Notes: generated by a model from the letters alone, not told the origin. Positions 1 through 11,949 are shown, counted from the first letter of the stretch. The stretch is DNA of 64,000 nucleotides from Cristatella mucedo (GCA_009760855.2 WPIO01000003.1:9050001-9114000), one strand, 5' to 3'. Program-made: numbers and translations.

Positions 1-1271
1 CAACTGGTTGACTTTGTGTACACGCTGGCAGCCATTCTACCGGTTCATCTAGCACTGCGCCAGCGATGGCTGAAATGGACCCAGTTCTGGTCAAAACGAT
101 CGGGCAAGTGTAGTCTTCTACCACCGTAGCTATGTAAATAGGTCCCGGTCTCGGGGCAGATGGAGTGCAAAAGATTTGATTGCATGTCAAACTTAAGATT
201 TCTACAACCAATTGCACATAGCTGCCTCCTTACAATAAAACATAGACACGGCATTCAAGATTGAAGCTCCATCGGGTCTCTGTCTGACTGTCTCTCTGTC
301 TCTGTCTGTCTGTCTCTCTGTCCGTCAGTCTGTCCTCGCACACAGAAGGCATGGTAGGTGGAAGCTGTTCTCACGACGGGTCTCCTTGAAGGCACCTGAC
401 AGAGGAATGACACACGTGTCAGCGCTGCACATGGGCCTATGCCACAGGCCAGGCTGCTCCTTACGTGTGATACCGGCAGTGTGGTGCTGTGCTGTGCCTT
501 GGCACGCACAGGGTTGTGGGCACTCGGACGGGGTCAGCTCACGTGAGGCCAACATAAGAGTCACCCTCCGGGTGATGTGTGGAAGCAACGATGATCACCA
601 GTTTTTCTGCCAACAGATGAAGCTGGACCAACTGGTCGTACATTGGTTTTTAGAGGTAGGGAGTCAATAACCATCCCTAACCTGCATGGACGGTGGGATG
701 GCATCGAATGAAATCGGCTCATCGATGAGTTCGGTCGACATTGGGAAGTGATTCAACTGATTAGGCCTAGCAATCGTCTGGCTTAAAGCTGCGCTTGGAG
801 ATTGGCAGGGGGCGGCAGCATGAGTTGACTTTGGTTGGTCTTGATGTGCCACTAAGGCGGCAGCAAGACGATCTTCCTGATATTTGGTGGGACTTGGTTG
901 TCGTCCATCCACGAAGCCAGCAGCGGCTTCCCTGTTTCTCCAGTCAGTGAAGTCTGGCATTTAGTTAGGCGAGCGCATGTGAGGCTGCGCAGGCTGGAGC
1001 GGGTAGGAGGGAGGTACGGAATGGAGATCGTGTTTATTTGAGGGAAAGCCCAGCCCAGCCATGATCTGGAAACTCGTTTACCCCCCCCCCCCCGACAAGG
1101 GATCAAGCTTACAGAAGCAGTTACTTAGTCGTTTGCTCGACGTCGCATGGTTCTTTGCCTCTACCCTTACTTGCAGTATTTCATGCTCGTGACAGCTTTA
1201 CAACTTTGTGTGCACAGACTTCTGAGGCATCCTGAACACAATTCTGATTTGGCAGTAGCAATGAAATAGAG

Positions 1272-1315
<44 letters not shown>

Positions 1316-1370
1316 GAGAGATCGTATCCTTGCTGCTGACTTCGATTTAACTCGTACTTCGCCTTCACAG
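1..1370. other. No gene recognised; upstream flank with simple repeats
   Basis: I see no convincing exon here. The stretch holds CTGT-rich low-complexity sequence near 283-330, a poly-C run near 1081-1093, and an AG/ACAG repeat at 1272-1321. Upstream exons of the serine protease homologue that begins at 1371 could lie here or outside the window; I could not place one. Confidence 0.5.
1272..1321. repeat. AG/ACAG microsatellite
   Basis: A run of AG followed by ACAG units, then AG again. It lies 50 bases before the acceptor of the protease-like exon. Confidence 0.9.
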
Positions 1371-2259
1371 GTCTCGTAAGGAAATTCAGGGCACCGCCCT
1401 GACCGTCGTCAGCCGAGGCACCGGAAGCGGCAGCAATCGCAGCATCACTCTCTGCCACGGCTTCTTGCTGAGTTCGTCGTGGGCCCTGACCACGGCCAGC
1501 TGCTGGGGTGACACAAGCTCGCACGAAGTGTCACTGAGTGGCGCCGCCGGCGTCGTCGGCAGCGGCTCGGAGAGTGGTTGGAGAGCATCGAAGGTCTCGC
1601 TCAAGGCCGTCGTTCCTCATCCGGGCTATGCGCCGGACACGGGTGACCACGATCTAGCCGCTGTGCATTTGAGTGGGGCCCGGCTGCCCCAGTACGGCAG
1701 TCGGCTGCACGCCGGCTCGATGGCGGAAATGAGCGGCAGCAAAAGTGGCACCGGTGACAGCGGCAGCGGTGAGGGGGCAAGCTCGGATTCGGTCACGTGC
1801 ATATTGGACGACTCTCAGCTCCGAGCGCTGGCGAGCAGAGGTGCACTGGCCTGGGCGGCTGCTAAGCAAGCAAGCAGCCGACGGCAGAACGTCGAGCCCG
1901 TTCCGTTCCGAATCACTTTAAACGAGACGTGCCTGCAGGCTGCGGCCACGGCTCCTGAGCACCAGCACGCGGAGTGTCCGACGCTGGTCGGCCACAGCCT
2001 GCTGGCCCAGCAAAGCGGCCTCCACCTCGAAGGCACAAGCCTTCGGTACGACCTGCTGTCGCACTGGGGCATAGCAGGTTTCTACGCCCCAACTCGGGAG
2101 CAGCAAGGTCGCCCGGTGCAGGCTGGTGACCACAACAGCAGCAGCAGCAGCACTGGTGGCAGTGGCCATGTTTCTGCTTCCGCTATTAGCTTCAAGCCAC
2201 TGTTTCCCTATGCCGAGTGGTTGCAGCAGACCATGCAGGAAAGAGAAAGCCAGAGCTGA
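1371..2259 (+). CDS. Trypsin-fold (S1) serine protease homologue, last exon, probably catalytically inactive
   Basis: The exon follows a CAG acceptor at 1368-1370, enters in phase 2 and is open for about 296 codons to a TGA at 2257-2259. Landmarks of the chymotrypsin fold are visible in order: a QGTALTVVSRG segment, CHGFLLSSSWALTTASC (the place of WVLTAAHC), HPGYAPDTGDHDLAAVHL (the Asp-102 region) and a C-terminal PYAEWLQQTM helix. The catalytic His of TAAHC is Ser here, and no GDSGGP motif exists, so two of the three triad residues appear missing. Gly/Ser-rich insertions interrupt the domain, one around codons 120-145. The family role would be a secreted or surface binding protein without proteolysis; that is inference. 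The start and any N-terminal domains lie upstream and were not found. Degeneration toward a pseudogene is possible, but the long open frame argues against it. Confidence 0.6.
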
Positions 2260-2498
2260 GCCTCGTGCTCATATAAAAGGGACCGAGCGTATTTTGTGCA
2301 GGAAGCAGCAGCAGCTGTAGTGGCAGCATTGGCAGCCTCTAATTGGTGCCTCATATAGGTCAGCTGCAGCACCGGAAGCAGCAGCTCGACTATCGAGGTA
2401 GCTCTGCGTGCCTGCACCTTTCTGGCATTGTAGACTACCACTTTGGCAATCAGTGGTCCAATGTAGCTGCCACTCTGCCCGATGTCATCGTCTCTCAC

Positions 2499-2561
<63 letters not shown>

Positions 2562-4020
2562 AGAGAGAGAAATAGAGCTGGTATTTGGCTGGTGCATGCA
2601 TTGTGCGTGCAACATTGTTTCCCTGCAGCTGCATGCATGGGCGTCACCGAGTTTGCCAGCACTCATGTGCACAACGATGTTCATGCCGTGCATGTCAAGT
2701 TAACAAAAGTTATTCACGAGACTTTTACAGCATTTGCAGGATTGAATCCAATAATATGGAACCAGTAGCCCAAGAAGGATGACTAGCTTGCTACTCTAAT
2801 AAAAAGCATCTCTGGGTCCAGAAGCGCAAGCTAGCCACAGCAGTGCGACTGTGTGCAGTGGCTCGTGCTTGCATTTCTGCAGCTCGGCTGTGCTATATTT
2901 ATGAACGTCGCTAGTAGTTAGGCCAATAAACGATCTGACCTAATGCGTAAAGCTCAGCGTTCGTCATCGTCGAAGTAACGCTTGAACGCCGGGCATCGAG
3001 TAACCACTGAGTGTTGTGCATGACTCGCTGCCAGGCTAAGTTTTCACACTGAGCTTCGAGTTGTTCTTTGCATGACAGAGTGAACTGTGGTGCATGCTGA
3101 GCCGTCCGTGCAAATGTAAGCACCTACTCGAGAAACGCCTACTGATGGTGCGTGACTCTGCAGTTGGGTATGTCTATCGTGAACGTCACAGCTGCCGCAT
3201 CGAACCATCCATTTGTGTTGTGCTTCTGCTTTGTGCAATTGTGTGTGCTCACGAGTCATTTGAAAATGCTTCATTTCCAGCCTATGCATAGTGCCTACTA
3301 AGAGATTTGGATACCACGAGAGTCCTCATTTGTGGGACTCTTCGGGCTCAGCCTGTAAGAATAGGATAGTGAGGCGGCTGGCGATAAATGCAATCGTAGG
3401 AGGTTAAAATTTACGGCAAGGTGCATCATGGAGGGCCATTTCTTACCTCTATAACATAGGCAATTTTCCCATTATCACTCGAGGGTGGGGCAAGTAGGAA
3501 GCAAGATTTTGGATAAAGACTTACTGTGTAAACTTCCCTACAAGCAGAAAGACCGAAGAAGCACAGAAGCAGGAAAAAAGCACGACACGCCTAATAAACT
3601 TGACTTAAAGCTGAGTTTATACGGTGAATCTTGCTTCCTTCCTGCTTCAGTCTTTGGTACATGCTTCACCAAGACTAGTGCGGTCCAAGCCTCAAGGAAG
3701 ACTGAACGGAGACTCAAGCCAGGTTTCTGCAGCAGTTCTTTCTTCTGTCCTACTCTTGTCCTGTTTGCCTCCTGTTTCCTTTTCAGTCTTGTAAGAAGTG
3801 ATACGGTCAGTTTTTCTTTAAGCCGTGCTTCACAGTGGCTCTACCCCAGAACGGTCTTCGCCTTTATCGCCCACCGCCCCACTATCTCATTCTTTTATGA
3901 ATAGCTCTTAGTGTTCCCATAAATGGGAACTCGTGGGAACCGCTTTAATGATTTCGCCGGTCGAGTAGTCCGCCATGAATTTGCAAAGCAATGAAGAAGG
4001 CTGTGCTTGACGGCGCCTGT
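2260..4020. other. 3' flank of the protease-like exon; no further gene seen
   Basis: A candidate polyadenylation signal AATAAA lies at about 2798, some 540 bases after the stop, with a second at about 2926. A TATAAAAGG string at 2272-2280 sits just behind the stop codon and may be chance. A 139-codon open frame at 3485-3904 shows no recognisable domain and low-complexity composition, so I do not call it a gene. Confidence 0.4.
2501..2570. repeat. GA microsatellite
   Basis: About 35 GA units with two GGGA interruptions near the right end. Open frames across it read as Glu-Arg repeats and are artefacts. Confidence 0.97.
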
Positions 4021-4028
4021 GAGTGATC

Positions 4029-4251
4029 GTTAATAATAATAATAATGATAATAATAACACTTGATAAAGCGCCATCAGAGAACTCGATCTCTTTCTAGGT
4101 GCTTTACATATGCCGCAAAGGAAGCATTGTTCAGTCTCGTCTCGGTCTTGGCTCAAAAGCAGAAGCTTTAGTCTTCCATGTAAAGCGCCTAGAAAGAGAT
4201 TAAGTTCTCTGAGGGCGCTTTATCAAGTGCAATATTATTATTATTATTATT
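4029..4251. repeat. Head-to-head pair of LINE 3' tails
   Basis: At 4029-4108 the LINE tail lies on the minus strand: an ATT-type repeat, then a GATAAAGCGCC block, then TCTTTCTAGGTGCTTTACAT. At 4179-4251 the same tail lies on the plus strand: TGTAAAGCGCCTAGAAAGAG, then a CTCTGAGGGCGC block and a TTATTATTA run. The two copies face each other across about 70 bases and form an imperfect inverted repeat. Confidence 0.8.
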
Positions 4252-4899
4252 CCATAGGTCTTGTACCACCCCCTCCCCAGTTTTGGTTACCTATGTGTGA
4301 GGAAGCAGGCAGGAAGAGGTAAGAGAGGAGATGATAGTGGCTACACAGGCCGGTGGACGGGCAGAAAGTCTGGACTGCGGCGAAGATAGGGTCACTTGAC
4401 CCGTGCATCGCGCTCACTGGGCGCGCGGAGCGGGAATACCGTTGGGGGCGGGACAATATGGCGGTGGTACCACGCCCACACGTGCATTGTTTCTAGAAAG
4501 AAGCGTATCGGCTAAACCGAGCGCGAGCCTAGAGAGACACAGCTTCATCGACTGGTTTTACCTGTCCGCATATTTACCTGCCCGGCGTTGACGCCACTAT
4601 GACGTAGCAACTGCGTATTATTCCGATACCTAACAAACGCGAACTTCCCGCTCGTAACCTGTAATAGTTGGACATTGTCTCTTTGATGGGCCAGTGTTAC
4701 ATTTTGCACTGCTTGTACTGGCCGCTGGCGCTGTTTGAGCGAACGTGATTGTACGACAGTATTGGAATTACACCCCAGCCCTTCGTGGACGTATAGTTTT
4801 GTCTGACCCTTTCAGCGGCGCTCCGTGTTTCACTCACTAACACGGAGGCTAGAAAGAGATTTATATTCTTTTTTTAATGCAGCATCGGAGTTCGGTGCC

Positions 4900-5740
<841 letters not shown>

Positions 5741-6451
5741 TGGGGGCTATGCCTTTTCTTTCAAATGACGCACGATTAATAATAAACGGTCTTCTTCAAT
5801 GAGCGGACGTTTAAGAGAGAATAAAACACAGAAGAAAACGCTAATTTTCTCACTAAACTAGTGATCAATTGTTCAGAGTACAAGCGATAGCCTTAAGCGC
5901 AATTCTCCCACTCCGACGTTAGCTGTTTCGTCGATAATCATGCAGGTGGTAGGTTTCCAAATCGTACTAATCGTATCAGTGATTGCAAGTTTCTTCGGGT
6001 TTTCGCTGACACGAATGTGAAAGTGATTTCACGAACAGACGGAATGTGACGCAAAATTAAGTCCACGTAAATCTAGCTAGCAGTGCAAGATAGTCAAAAT
6101 AATTCTCATGACACTGCAACGCTGAGGCCTATGGCACTGAATTCGGGCGCTTCAGTTGGAAGCAAATCTACGTGTACATGTACGGGCCCTGCCGAACTAA
6201 TGCAAACGAAATAACGGCATCAGCTGGAATACCTATCGATCAAGAAGCCTATTCTAAACGGCCTGCACACGGCAGTTAAGACGGTGTAGAATTGCCCCCC
6301 TCGACGCAGTCTATTGCTTCCTCCTTCTGTTCATCCGTCACTCGTCCTGACGGTTTCTGTCACTGCCATCTACCAGGTCGAGAACTTCCGTTAGGCATGC
6401 GCCAGGCAGGCGTCGCGGGCACCGCGCTGGCGGCGAAATTCCACAGGCGGC
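5741..6451. other. No gene seen; left flank of the LTR element
   Basis: Unique-looking sequence with no supported exon. The last four bases, CGGC at 6448-6451, form the left half of the target-site duplication of the LTR element. Confidence 0.6.
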
Positions 6452-7552
6452 TGTAGCACTTTGCTGGCCTTGGCTGAATTTTAGCGCGAACAAGAGCTGT
6501 TCGGAGGCGGGCTAGAACTCCTTTGTCCTGGGGCAGTGAGCCAGAGAGGAGCGTCAGCGCGGCTAGAAAGCAAGAGCTTAAGAGCAAGCCAGGAAGCTGA
6601 GACCGGCGGTGGCGATTCGGCCTTTAGAATTGGTCCGATACCCGCGGAAGCTGCTAATTGATGTTGGCTGGCCTGTCAACCTCCGCCTTCACTCGGTCCA
6701 AGAAAGAATCGCCTGGAACCCATTCGCCATTCAAGCTGGACAGAGGGGACATTCCAGTGGCCTAGTGCCGGTATTAGTTCCTTACCGTAATGGGCCATGG
6801 TGTCGGGCCCAATACCACTAAGCTCTTGCCCCATTGTCTCAGCCAAGTATTTAAGAGTCGAGCGACGCTCGCTCTGTGTCTTTTGTCTTGCGGTCTTTTG
6901 TCTTTGGTCCGGCTTCGACGCCGTCGCACTCGTTTCTCTGAAAGCGAGGGAGGAGGGCGGGCTGTTCGCCGGCGATTGATGGAACAGGACGAGACAGCGC
7001 TAGGAGGATTCGGTGGACTCCACCGAATACGGTCGTATCGCGCCCGAGCTGGCATTTTGTGTTTCTTTTGTGTTTTGTGTGTGTGCGCGCTAGCACGTGG
7101 TCTCGGCATAGGGATTTGCCGGCGCGAGCTAGACGTAGTTGGCGTGTGTGGAGTATTCCTGCCGCACTGGTGGGAACCGAGTTCTAGTTCTCCGGTTAGG
7201 GGTTTAGGCTCTGGTTCGGGCTCAGTGTGGAGAAGTGTTCCCTCCGCAAGAGTGTTGGTGCTGTTGAGAGCGTGCGAGGAGTGTGGAGATAAAACTGAGC
7301 TAGACGCGCAGCGACTTTGTGCGCTGGCGAATAAAGCTCGGTAAAATCCCCAATTTGTGTGTCTCGCTTTCCAATTCACGCCGCGGACTCACGACCCCCT
7401 TTAGTAACGGTAAGCAGGTCAGCGCCAGAAACGCTCGTTTCGTGGCGGCCAGCTTATTGCGCGTAGGCGCGCACCGAACGGCATTAGGCGATAGGCTACG
7501 CCGCTAGGGAAGCGGCAGGTCAAGCTTACTCCGCCGAGCCTTCGGCGTTACA
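6452..7552 (+). repeat. 5' LTR of the Gypsy-type element
   Basis: The LTR is 1101 bases long, begins TG and ends CA (GGCGTTACA). A TATTTAAG core at 6848-6855 is a likely promoter TATA element and AATAAA at 7330-7335 a likely polyadenylation signal, placing the R region between them. The unit near 7138-7260 that starts TTGGCGTGTGTGGAG occurs once here but several times in the solo LTR at 18.5 kb. Confidence 0.92.
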
Positions 7553-7555
7553 TTT

Positions 7556-7573
7556 TGGCGCCCGAACGGGGAC
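7556..7573 (+). other. Primer binding site, lysine-tRNA type
   Basis: The sequence TGGCGCCCGAACGGGGAC starts four bases after the LTR end. It differs at one position from the classical lysine-tRNA primer site as remembered. It marks where minus-strand DNA synthesis starts and fixes the element as plus-oriented. Confidence 0.85.
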
Positions 7574-7745
7574 CTGTCAAATTGCAGGTAGGATCCTAGG
7601 ACGAGAAACTCCGCAGGAGGCAGCTTGCTTGAGTAGGTCTCCTGAATTAGACTTGTAGGCGTGTAAATTGGATCGAGCAAAATAGTGTCGTTTTAACCTG
7701 AGAGGTAGGGACGTGTACCTGGGCCAACCAGGGAAAACGCCCGAG

Positions 7746-8951
7746 ATGAGCCAGTCTTGGCAGCAAGAAGTGGGAGGTAGGAGCGGTGGCGCTGGTGCTA
7801 GTGAAGCGCTTAACGTTGCGATTTTGATGGAATGTCTGGAAATGATGACGGCAGAGGTAGCACAGCTGAAAGCTAGTGTCGAAGCGCAGGCTCGGCAGCA
7901 GCCGCTGCCCCCACAGGCAGCACCAGAAATTGCGTTTTCGCCATATGTTCTCGCAGAGTTTGCTGGTTGCAACTCGCCGAAAATTGTGCCGCGTTTCTCC
8001 GGCGAAAAGCCTGAATCCGTGGTCCGGTGGCTGAAGGAGTATAAATTGCAGGCGTGGAGCCTCAGCTGGGGTGACTCCATTAAATGTCGCCGCTTAGGTT
8101 CGCACCTAGAAGGGCGGGCGCTCGACGTTTTCGAAGAAGCGCAGCAAGCGGCTGGCGCCAGTTTCTCTTTGCTCCTGGCAGAAGCGGCGCTGATGAAGGC
8201 ATTCGCTACGGGTTTTTGGCAGGATGCCGCGCGTGCGCGCCTGCAGACTCGCGTGCAGAAAAGAGACGAAACTGTTTTCGCCTTCTATCGGGATCTCCGC
8301 GACGAAGCAGAGTTTGCCTATTGGGACCTTCCACCCGACAGCCGTAGCAGCACGATATCGTCGCTCTTTGTAAATGGACTGCAGCCGAATCTCAGGTCCT
8401 ATGTTTTCGCGAGCAACCCTCGCGACGTAAGGGAGGCGCTAGATTTCGCCATTAGATGCGAAAATACGCCATTCATATCGGGATCGTCAGCCGTCTTAAC
8501 CACAGCGAGCGTGCAGACTTTGGGACCAGATATTAGCTGTTTTCGAGGTGAGGCACCCGATCTTGGGAATCAGGTGGTCAACCTAAACTACGGCGTGACG
8601 CAACCACAGCAAGCGGCTGACGTACCCGCCCAGCCCAGGAAAATACCGACCGATGGAATTTGGACTCCCGAGAGGAAGCCGTCTACGCGGAATGACGACA
8701 TTCCATGGTCTAAACCTCGACGACCGGGACATCTTGCTACTTCGCGAAGTGGCTCGCGAGCAAGGGAAGGCGCCAGAGGCAGAAATGGGGCCGGCGTTTT
8801 CAATTGCAAAACCCGTGTGAGTTCTAGTGCTCTAGTCCCGGCCCTTGAGGTAGACCAACCTGTCACCAACCATCGTATGACGGTGCGTGCACTACTGAAC
8901 GGTGCAACGACCACAGCGCTCATAGACTCGGGGCGGATATTTCTCTCCTAA
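7746..8951 (+). CDS. Gag-like structural protein of the LTR element, running into the protease start
   Basis: The first ATG of this frame is at 7746; the frame is open to TAA at 8949-8951, about 401 codons. The middle part reads as a retrotransposon gag domain: a [16 protein letters not shown] block, a [10 protein letters not shown] block, then [16 protein letters not shown] and [13 protein letters not shown]. No CCHC zinc knuckle is visible. The last codons already read as protease (ALIDSG), so the natural gag-pro fusion is broken by a single-base loss near 8930, which shifts the frame and ends it at once. Gag would form the particle that packages element RNA. The copy cannot make the downstream enzymes from this frame. 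Confidence 0.8.
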   Translation: MSQSWQQEVGGRSGGAGASEALNVAILMECLEMMTAEVAQLKASVEAQARQQPLPPQAAPEIAFSPYVLAEFAGCNSPKIVPRFSGEKPESVVRWLKEYKLQAWSLSWGDSIKCRRLGSHLEGRALDVFEEAQQAAGASFSLLLAEAALMKAFATGFWQDAARARLQTRVQKRDETVFAFYRDLRDEAEFAYWDLPPDSRSSTISSLFVNGLQPNLRSYVFASNPRDVREALDFAIRCENTPFISGSSAVLTTASVQTLGPDISCFRGEAPDLGNQVVNLNYGVTQPQQAADVPAQPRKIPTDGIWTPERKPSTRNDDIPWSKPRRPGHLATSRSGSRAREGARGRNGAGVFNCKTRVSSSALVPALEVDQPVTNHRMTVRALLNGATTTALIDSGRIFLS

Positions 8952-10660
8952 CGTTAGAGACCGCTAAACTGATAGGGCTGCATTTTTCGTGCACCGCAAT
9001 GACAGCGTCTGGCGTAGAAGGGTCGCGGCTGGAGATTTTGGGCAGCGCGTCAGTACGGATCCAGTTAGGAACAGTACATCGTGTGCATCGCATTTACGTC
9101 GCCCGAAATTCTACGCATCCGCTGCTGCTAGGCACCGACTTCCTGGCGAAGCTCGGTCCGGTCACCTTTGACATTAAGAAGCGGGCAGTGTTGATAGGAG
9201 ATGAACGCCTTGAGCTGGTGGGGGCCCAGGTGTCACGGAGGCGGAGGCGGCGGCTCACAGTGAGGACGCAAACTCCGGTTGAGGTTGGCCCCGCCTCTGA
9301 ACATTTAATTCGCTGTTCGGTCGACTGGGATAGTAGTGGGAAACTCTCGGCCGGGGAGTATCTGTTCGAGCCACGTTACGAAATGCTCGGCAAACGAAAT
9401 TTGTCGGCCGCACGTGCACTCATCTGTGCTAACGGTCCAGGTATTCCAGTGCGCATTGTTAATGCCACTAATCGACCAGTACTCTTGCCGGCTGGCATGG
9501 AAATTGGGCGCCTGGACCATGCACGCGCTGCCGAAGTCTGCATGCCAGCTAACCCGGGTAAGTGCAACGGTGCCGCGGAATTCACCAGTTCGGTAAGATC
9601 CCGAGTGGGATTGCCCAAAGTAGAGAGACACGTAGCATCAGTGTCCAGGGAGAGGGTGACACGACAACAGTCGATAGACTTCGACCTCACTGAGGCGAAT
9701 CTCTCTGTTGCCGAAAAGAAGGAGTTGCTATCTCTATTGCAGAGCTATGAGAGTATCTTTGCCGTGGAGAATCTCGAGTTAGGGGAAATGAGAGGGGTGA
9801 ATCGTACTATTGACGTTGGTTTGGCGCGGCCGGTAAAAGTAAGGCCATACCCCGTACCTCATTCGCTCAAGCCCGAGGTTTCGCGTCAGTTGGATGAGAT
9901 GCTGGAGAAAGGGGTGATCGAGCCAGCCAACTCGCCTTGGTCCAGCCCGGTCGTTTTAGTTAAGAAGGATGGTTCGTATCGGTTTTGCGTGGACTACCGA
10001 AAGCTAAACGCAGTGACAATTAAAGACAGCTATCCCTTGCCCAGGCCAGATGAGGCGTGCCAATTGCTGGGCGGCGCAAAGTATTTCAGCACCCTGGATT
10101 TAGCCTCCGGTTATTAGCAAATACCCATGCATCCCAATGATAAAGCGAAGACCGCGTTTTCAACTTATCGGGGTCAGTTTCAATTCAGGAAAATGAGCTT
10201 CGGCCTGTGCAATGCCCCTGGCACTTTTCAACGAGCCATGGATCTCTGCTTGTCGAACTTGCAGTGGGAAACCTGTTTGATTTATATCGATGATTTATTA
10301 ATATTCTCGCGAAACTTTGAAGAGCATCTTGAGCGCTTAACGCAGGTGCTCGATCGACTGCAACAGCACGGATTGAAGTTAAAGCCTTCCAAATGCCACT
10401 TCGCACAGCCATAGGTACGCTACCTTGGGCATGTGCTGTCGGCCGAAGGAATGCAGCCAGACCCTGACAACATCGCTAAGGTAAGAGATTACCCTCTCCC
10501 TAGGAATGTGTCGGCAATCCGACAGTTCCTAGGGTTAGCCTCTTACTACTGTAAGTTTATTGCAGGCTTTGCGACTATTGCCGCTCCACTAAACAAGTTA
10601 CTACGCAAGGGAGAGGATTTTAAATGGTCGCCTGAGTGTGACCAAGCGTTTGTAGAATTA
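8952..10660 (+). pseudogene. Broken protease-reverse transcriptase region of the LTR element
   Basis: After the frameshift the frame is open from about 8950 to 10117. It shows the rest of a retropepsin (a [12 protein letters not shown] block) and the N-terminal reverse transcriptase blocks ([35 protein letters not shown]). A TAG at 10115-10117 interrupts right after the LDLASGY motif. The next frame, 10127-10414, has FGLCNAPGTFQ and the catalytic YIDD, and ends with a second TAG at 10412-10414. A third segment, to about 10660, has the LGHVLSAEG and FLGLASYY motifs of the thumb and connection. RNase H catalytic motifs and integrase are absent, replaced by the inverted LTR. Dead copy. Confidence 0.9.
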
Positions 10661-10668
10661 CGCCAAAA
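10661..10668 (-). other. Eight-base remnant of the primer-binding-site region attached to the inverted LTR
   Basis: CGCCAAAA at 10661-10668 is the exact reverse complement of 7553-7560, the four spacer bases plus the first five PBS bases (they share one T). The next base differs, so the inverted copy breaks inside the PBS, directly against pol sequence. Confidence 0.85.
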
Positions 10669-11949
10669 TGTAACGCCGAAGGCTCGGCGGAGTAAGCTTG
10701 ACCTGCCGCTTACCTAGCGGCGTAGCCTATCGCCTAATGAGCCGTGGTGGCACACTAGGTAAGGCGGTTGCTTTCACGACCTCAGTCCCGAGATCGTGGG
10801 TTCGAATACTGCAGTGGGCGATTCTTTATCGCCACTGCAAGTGGTGGTGATAGCCGTAAAGGCTCTTCTGTCGCTATACAAAAAGAGGCTGTTTAACCAG
10901 CTAGGATTTATTTATTTAATGCCGTTCGGTGCGCGCCTACGCGCAATAAGCTGGCCGCCACGAAACGAGCGTTTCTGGCGCTGACCTGCTTACCGTTACT
11001 AAAGGGGGTCGTGAGTCCGCGGCGTGAATTGGAAAGCGAGACACACAAATTGGGGATTTTACCGAGCTTTATTCGCCAGCGCACAAAGTCGCTGCGCGTC
11101 TAGCTCAGTTTTATCTCCACACTCCTCGCACGCTCTCAACAGCACCAACACTCTTGCGGAGGGAACACTTCTCCACACTGAGCCCGAACCAGAGCCTAAA
11201 CCCCTAACCGGAGAACTAGAACTCGGTTCCCACCAGTGCGGCAGGAATACTCCACACACGCCAACTACGTCTAGCTCGCGCCGGCAAATCCCTATGCCGA
11301 GACCACGTGCTAGCGCGCACACACAAAACACAAAAGAAACACAAAATGCCAGCTCGGGCGCGATACGACCGTATTCGGTGGAGTCCACCGAATCCTCCTA
11401 GCGCTGTCTCGTCCTGTTCCATCAATCGCCGGCGAACAGCCCGCCCTCCTCCCTCGCTTTCAGAGAAACGAGTGCGACGGCGTCGAAGCCGGACCAAAGA
11501 CAAAAGACCGCAAGACAAAAGACACAGAGCGAGCGTCGCTCGACTCTTAAATACTTGGCTGAGACAATGGGGCAAGAGCTTAGTGGTATTGGGCCCGACA
11601 CCATGGCCCATTACGGTAAGGAACTAATACCGGCACTAGGCCACTGGAATGTCCCCTCTGTCCAGCTTGAATGGCGAATGGGTTCCAGGCGATTCTTTCT
11701 TGGACCGAGTGAAGGCGGAGGTTGACAGGCCAGCCAACATCAATTAGCAGCTTCCGCGGGTATCGGACCAATTCTAAAGGCCGAATCGCCACCGCCGGTC
11801 TCAGCTTCCTGGCTTGCTCTTAAGCTCTTGCTTTCTAGCCGCGCTGACGCTCCTCTCTGGCTCACTGCCCCAGGACAAAGGAGTTCTAGCCCGCCTCCGA
11901 ACAGCTCTTGTTCGCGCTAAAATTCAGCCAAGGCCAGCAAAGTGCTACA
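10669..11949 (-). repeat. Inverted LTR at the right end of the Gypsy-type element
   Basis: Reverse complement of the 5' LTR, from TGTAACGCC at 10669 to GTGCTACA at 11949. Without the nested SINE and its duplication (about 182 bases) it is about 1099 bases, the same as the left LTR. It is complete and ends in a U3 terminus directly at the CGGC duplication. Confidence 0.92.
10740..10916 (+). mobile_element. tRNA-derived SINE (family A) nested in the inverted LTR
   Basis: The insert is flanked by TAATG on both sides (10735-10739 and 10917-10921), a duplication of LTR sequence. It has a loose A box (TGGCACACTAGG) and a good B box (GGTTCGAATAC) about 40 bases later. The body has a CAGTGGGCGATTCTTTATCG block followed by GTGGTGATAGCCGTAAAGGC and an AT-rich end. 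Related copies lie at 26.07 and 32.02 kb. Confidence 0.85.

Larger units (their letters stand above)
6452..11949 (+). mobile_element. Defective Ty3/Gypsy-type LTR retrotransposon with inverted right LTR
   Basis: The element runs from TGTAGCAC at 6452 to GTGCTACA at 11949 and is flanked on both sides by CGGC (6448-6451 and 11950-11953). In order it holds a plus-strand LTR, a primer binding site, gag, a broken protease and reverse transcriptase, and then a second LTR in minus orientation in place of RNase H, integrase, polypurine tract and 3' LTR. The two LTRs are almost identical where compared, with a 2-base length change near 7080 and a single substitution near 7510, so the insertion looks young, yet the coding part carries a frameshift and two stops. 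The gene order PR-RT and motif spacing indicate Ty3/Gypsy; finer classification was not attempted. Confidence 0.9.

Noticed and set aside
2272-2280. TATAAAAGG as a promoter
   Set aside because: It follows the stop codon of the protease-like exon at once, and no coding exon starts downstream within a reasonable distance.
3485-3904. 139-codon plus-strand frame
   Set aside because: Contains internally repeated low-complexity segments, no domain and no supporting splice structure.
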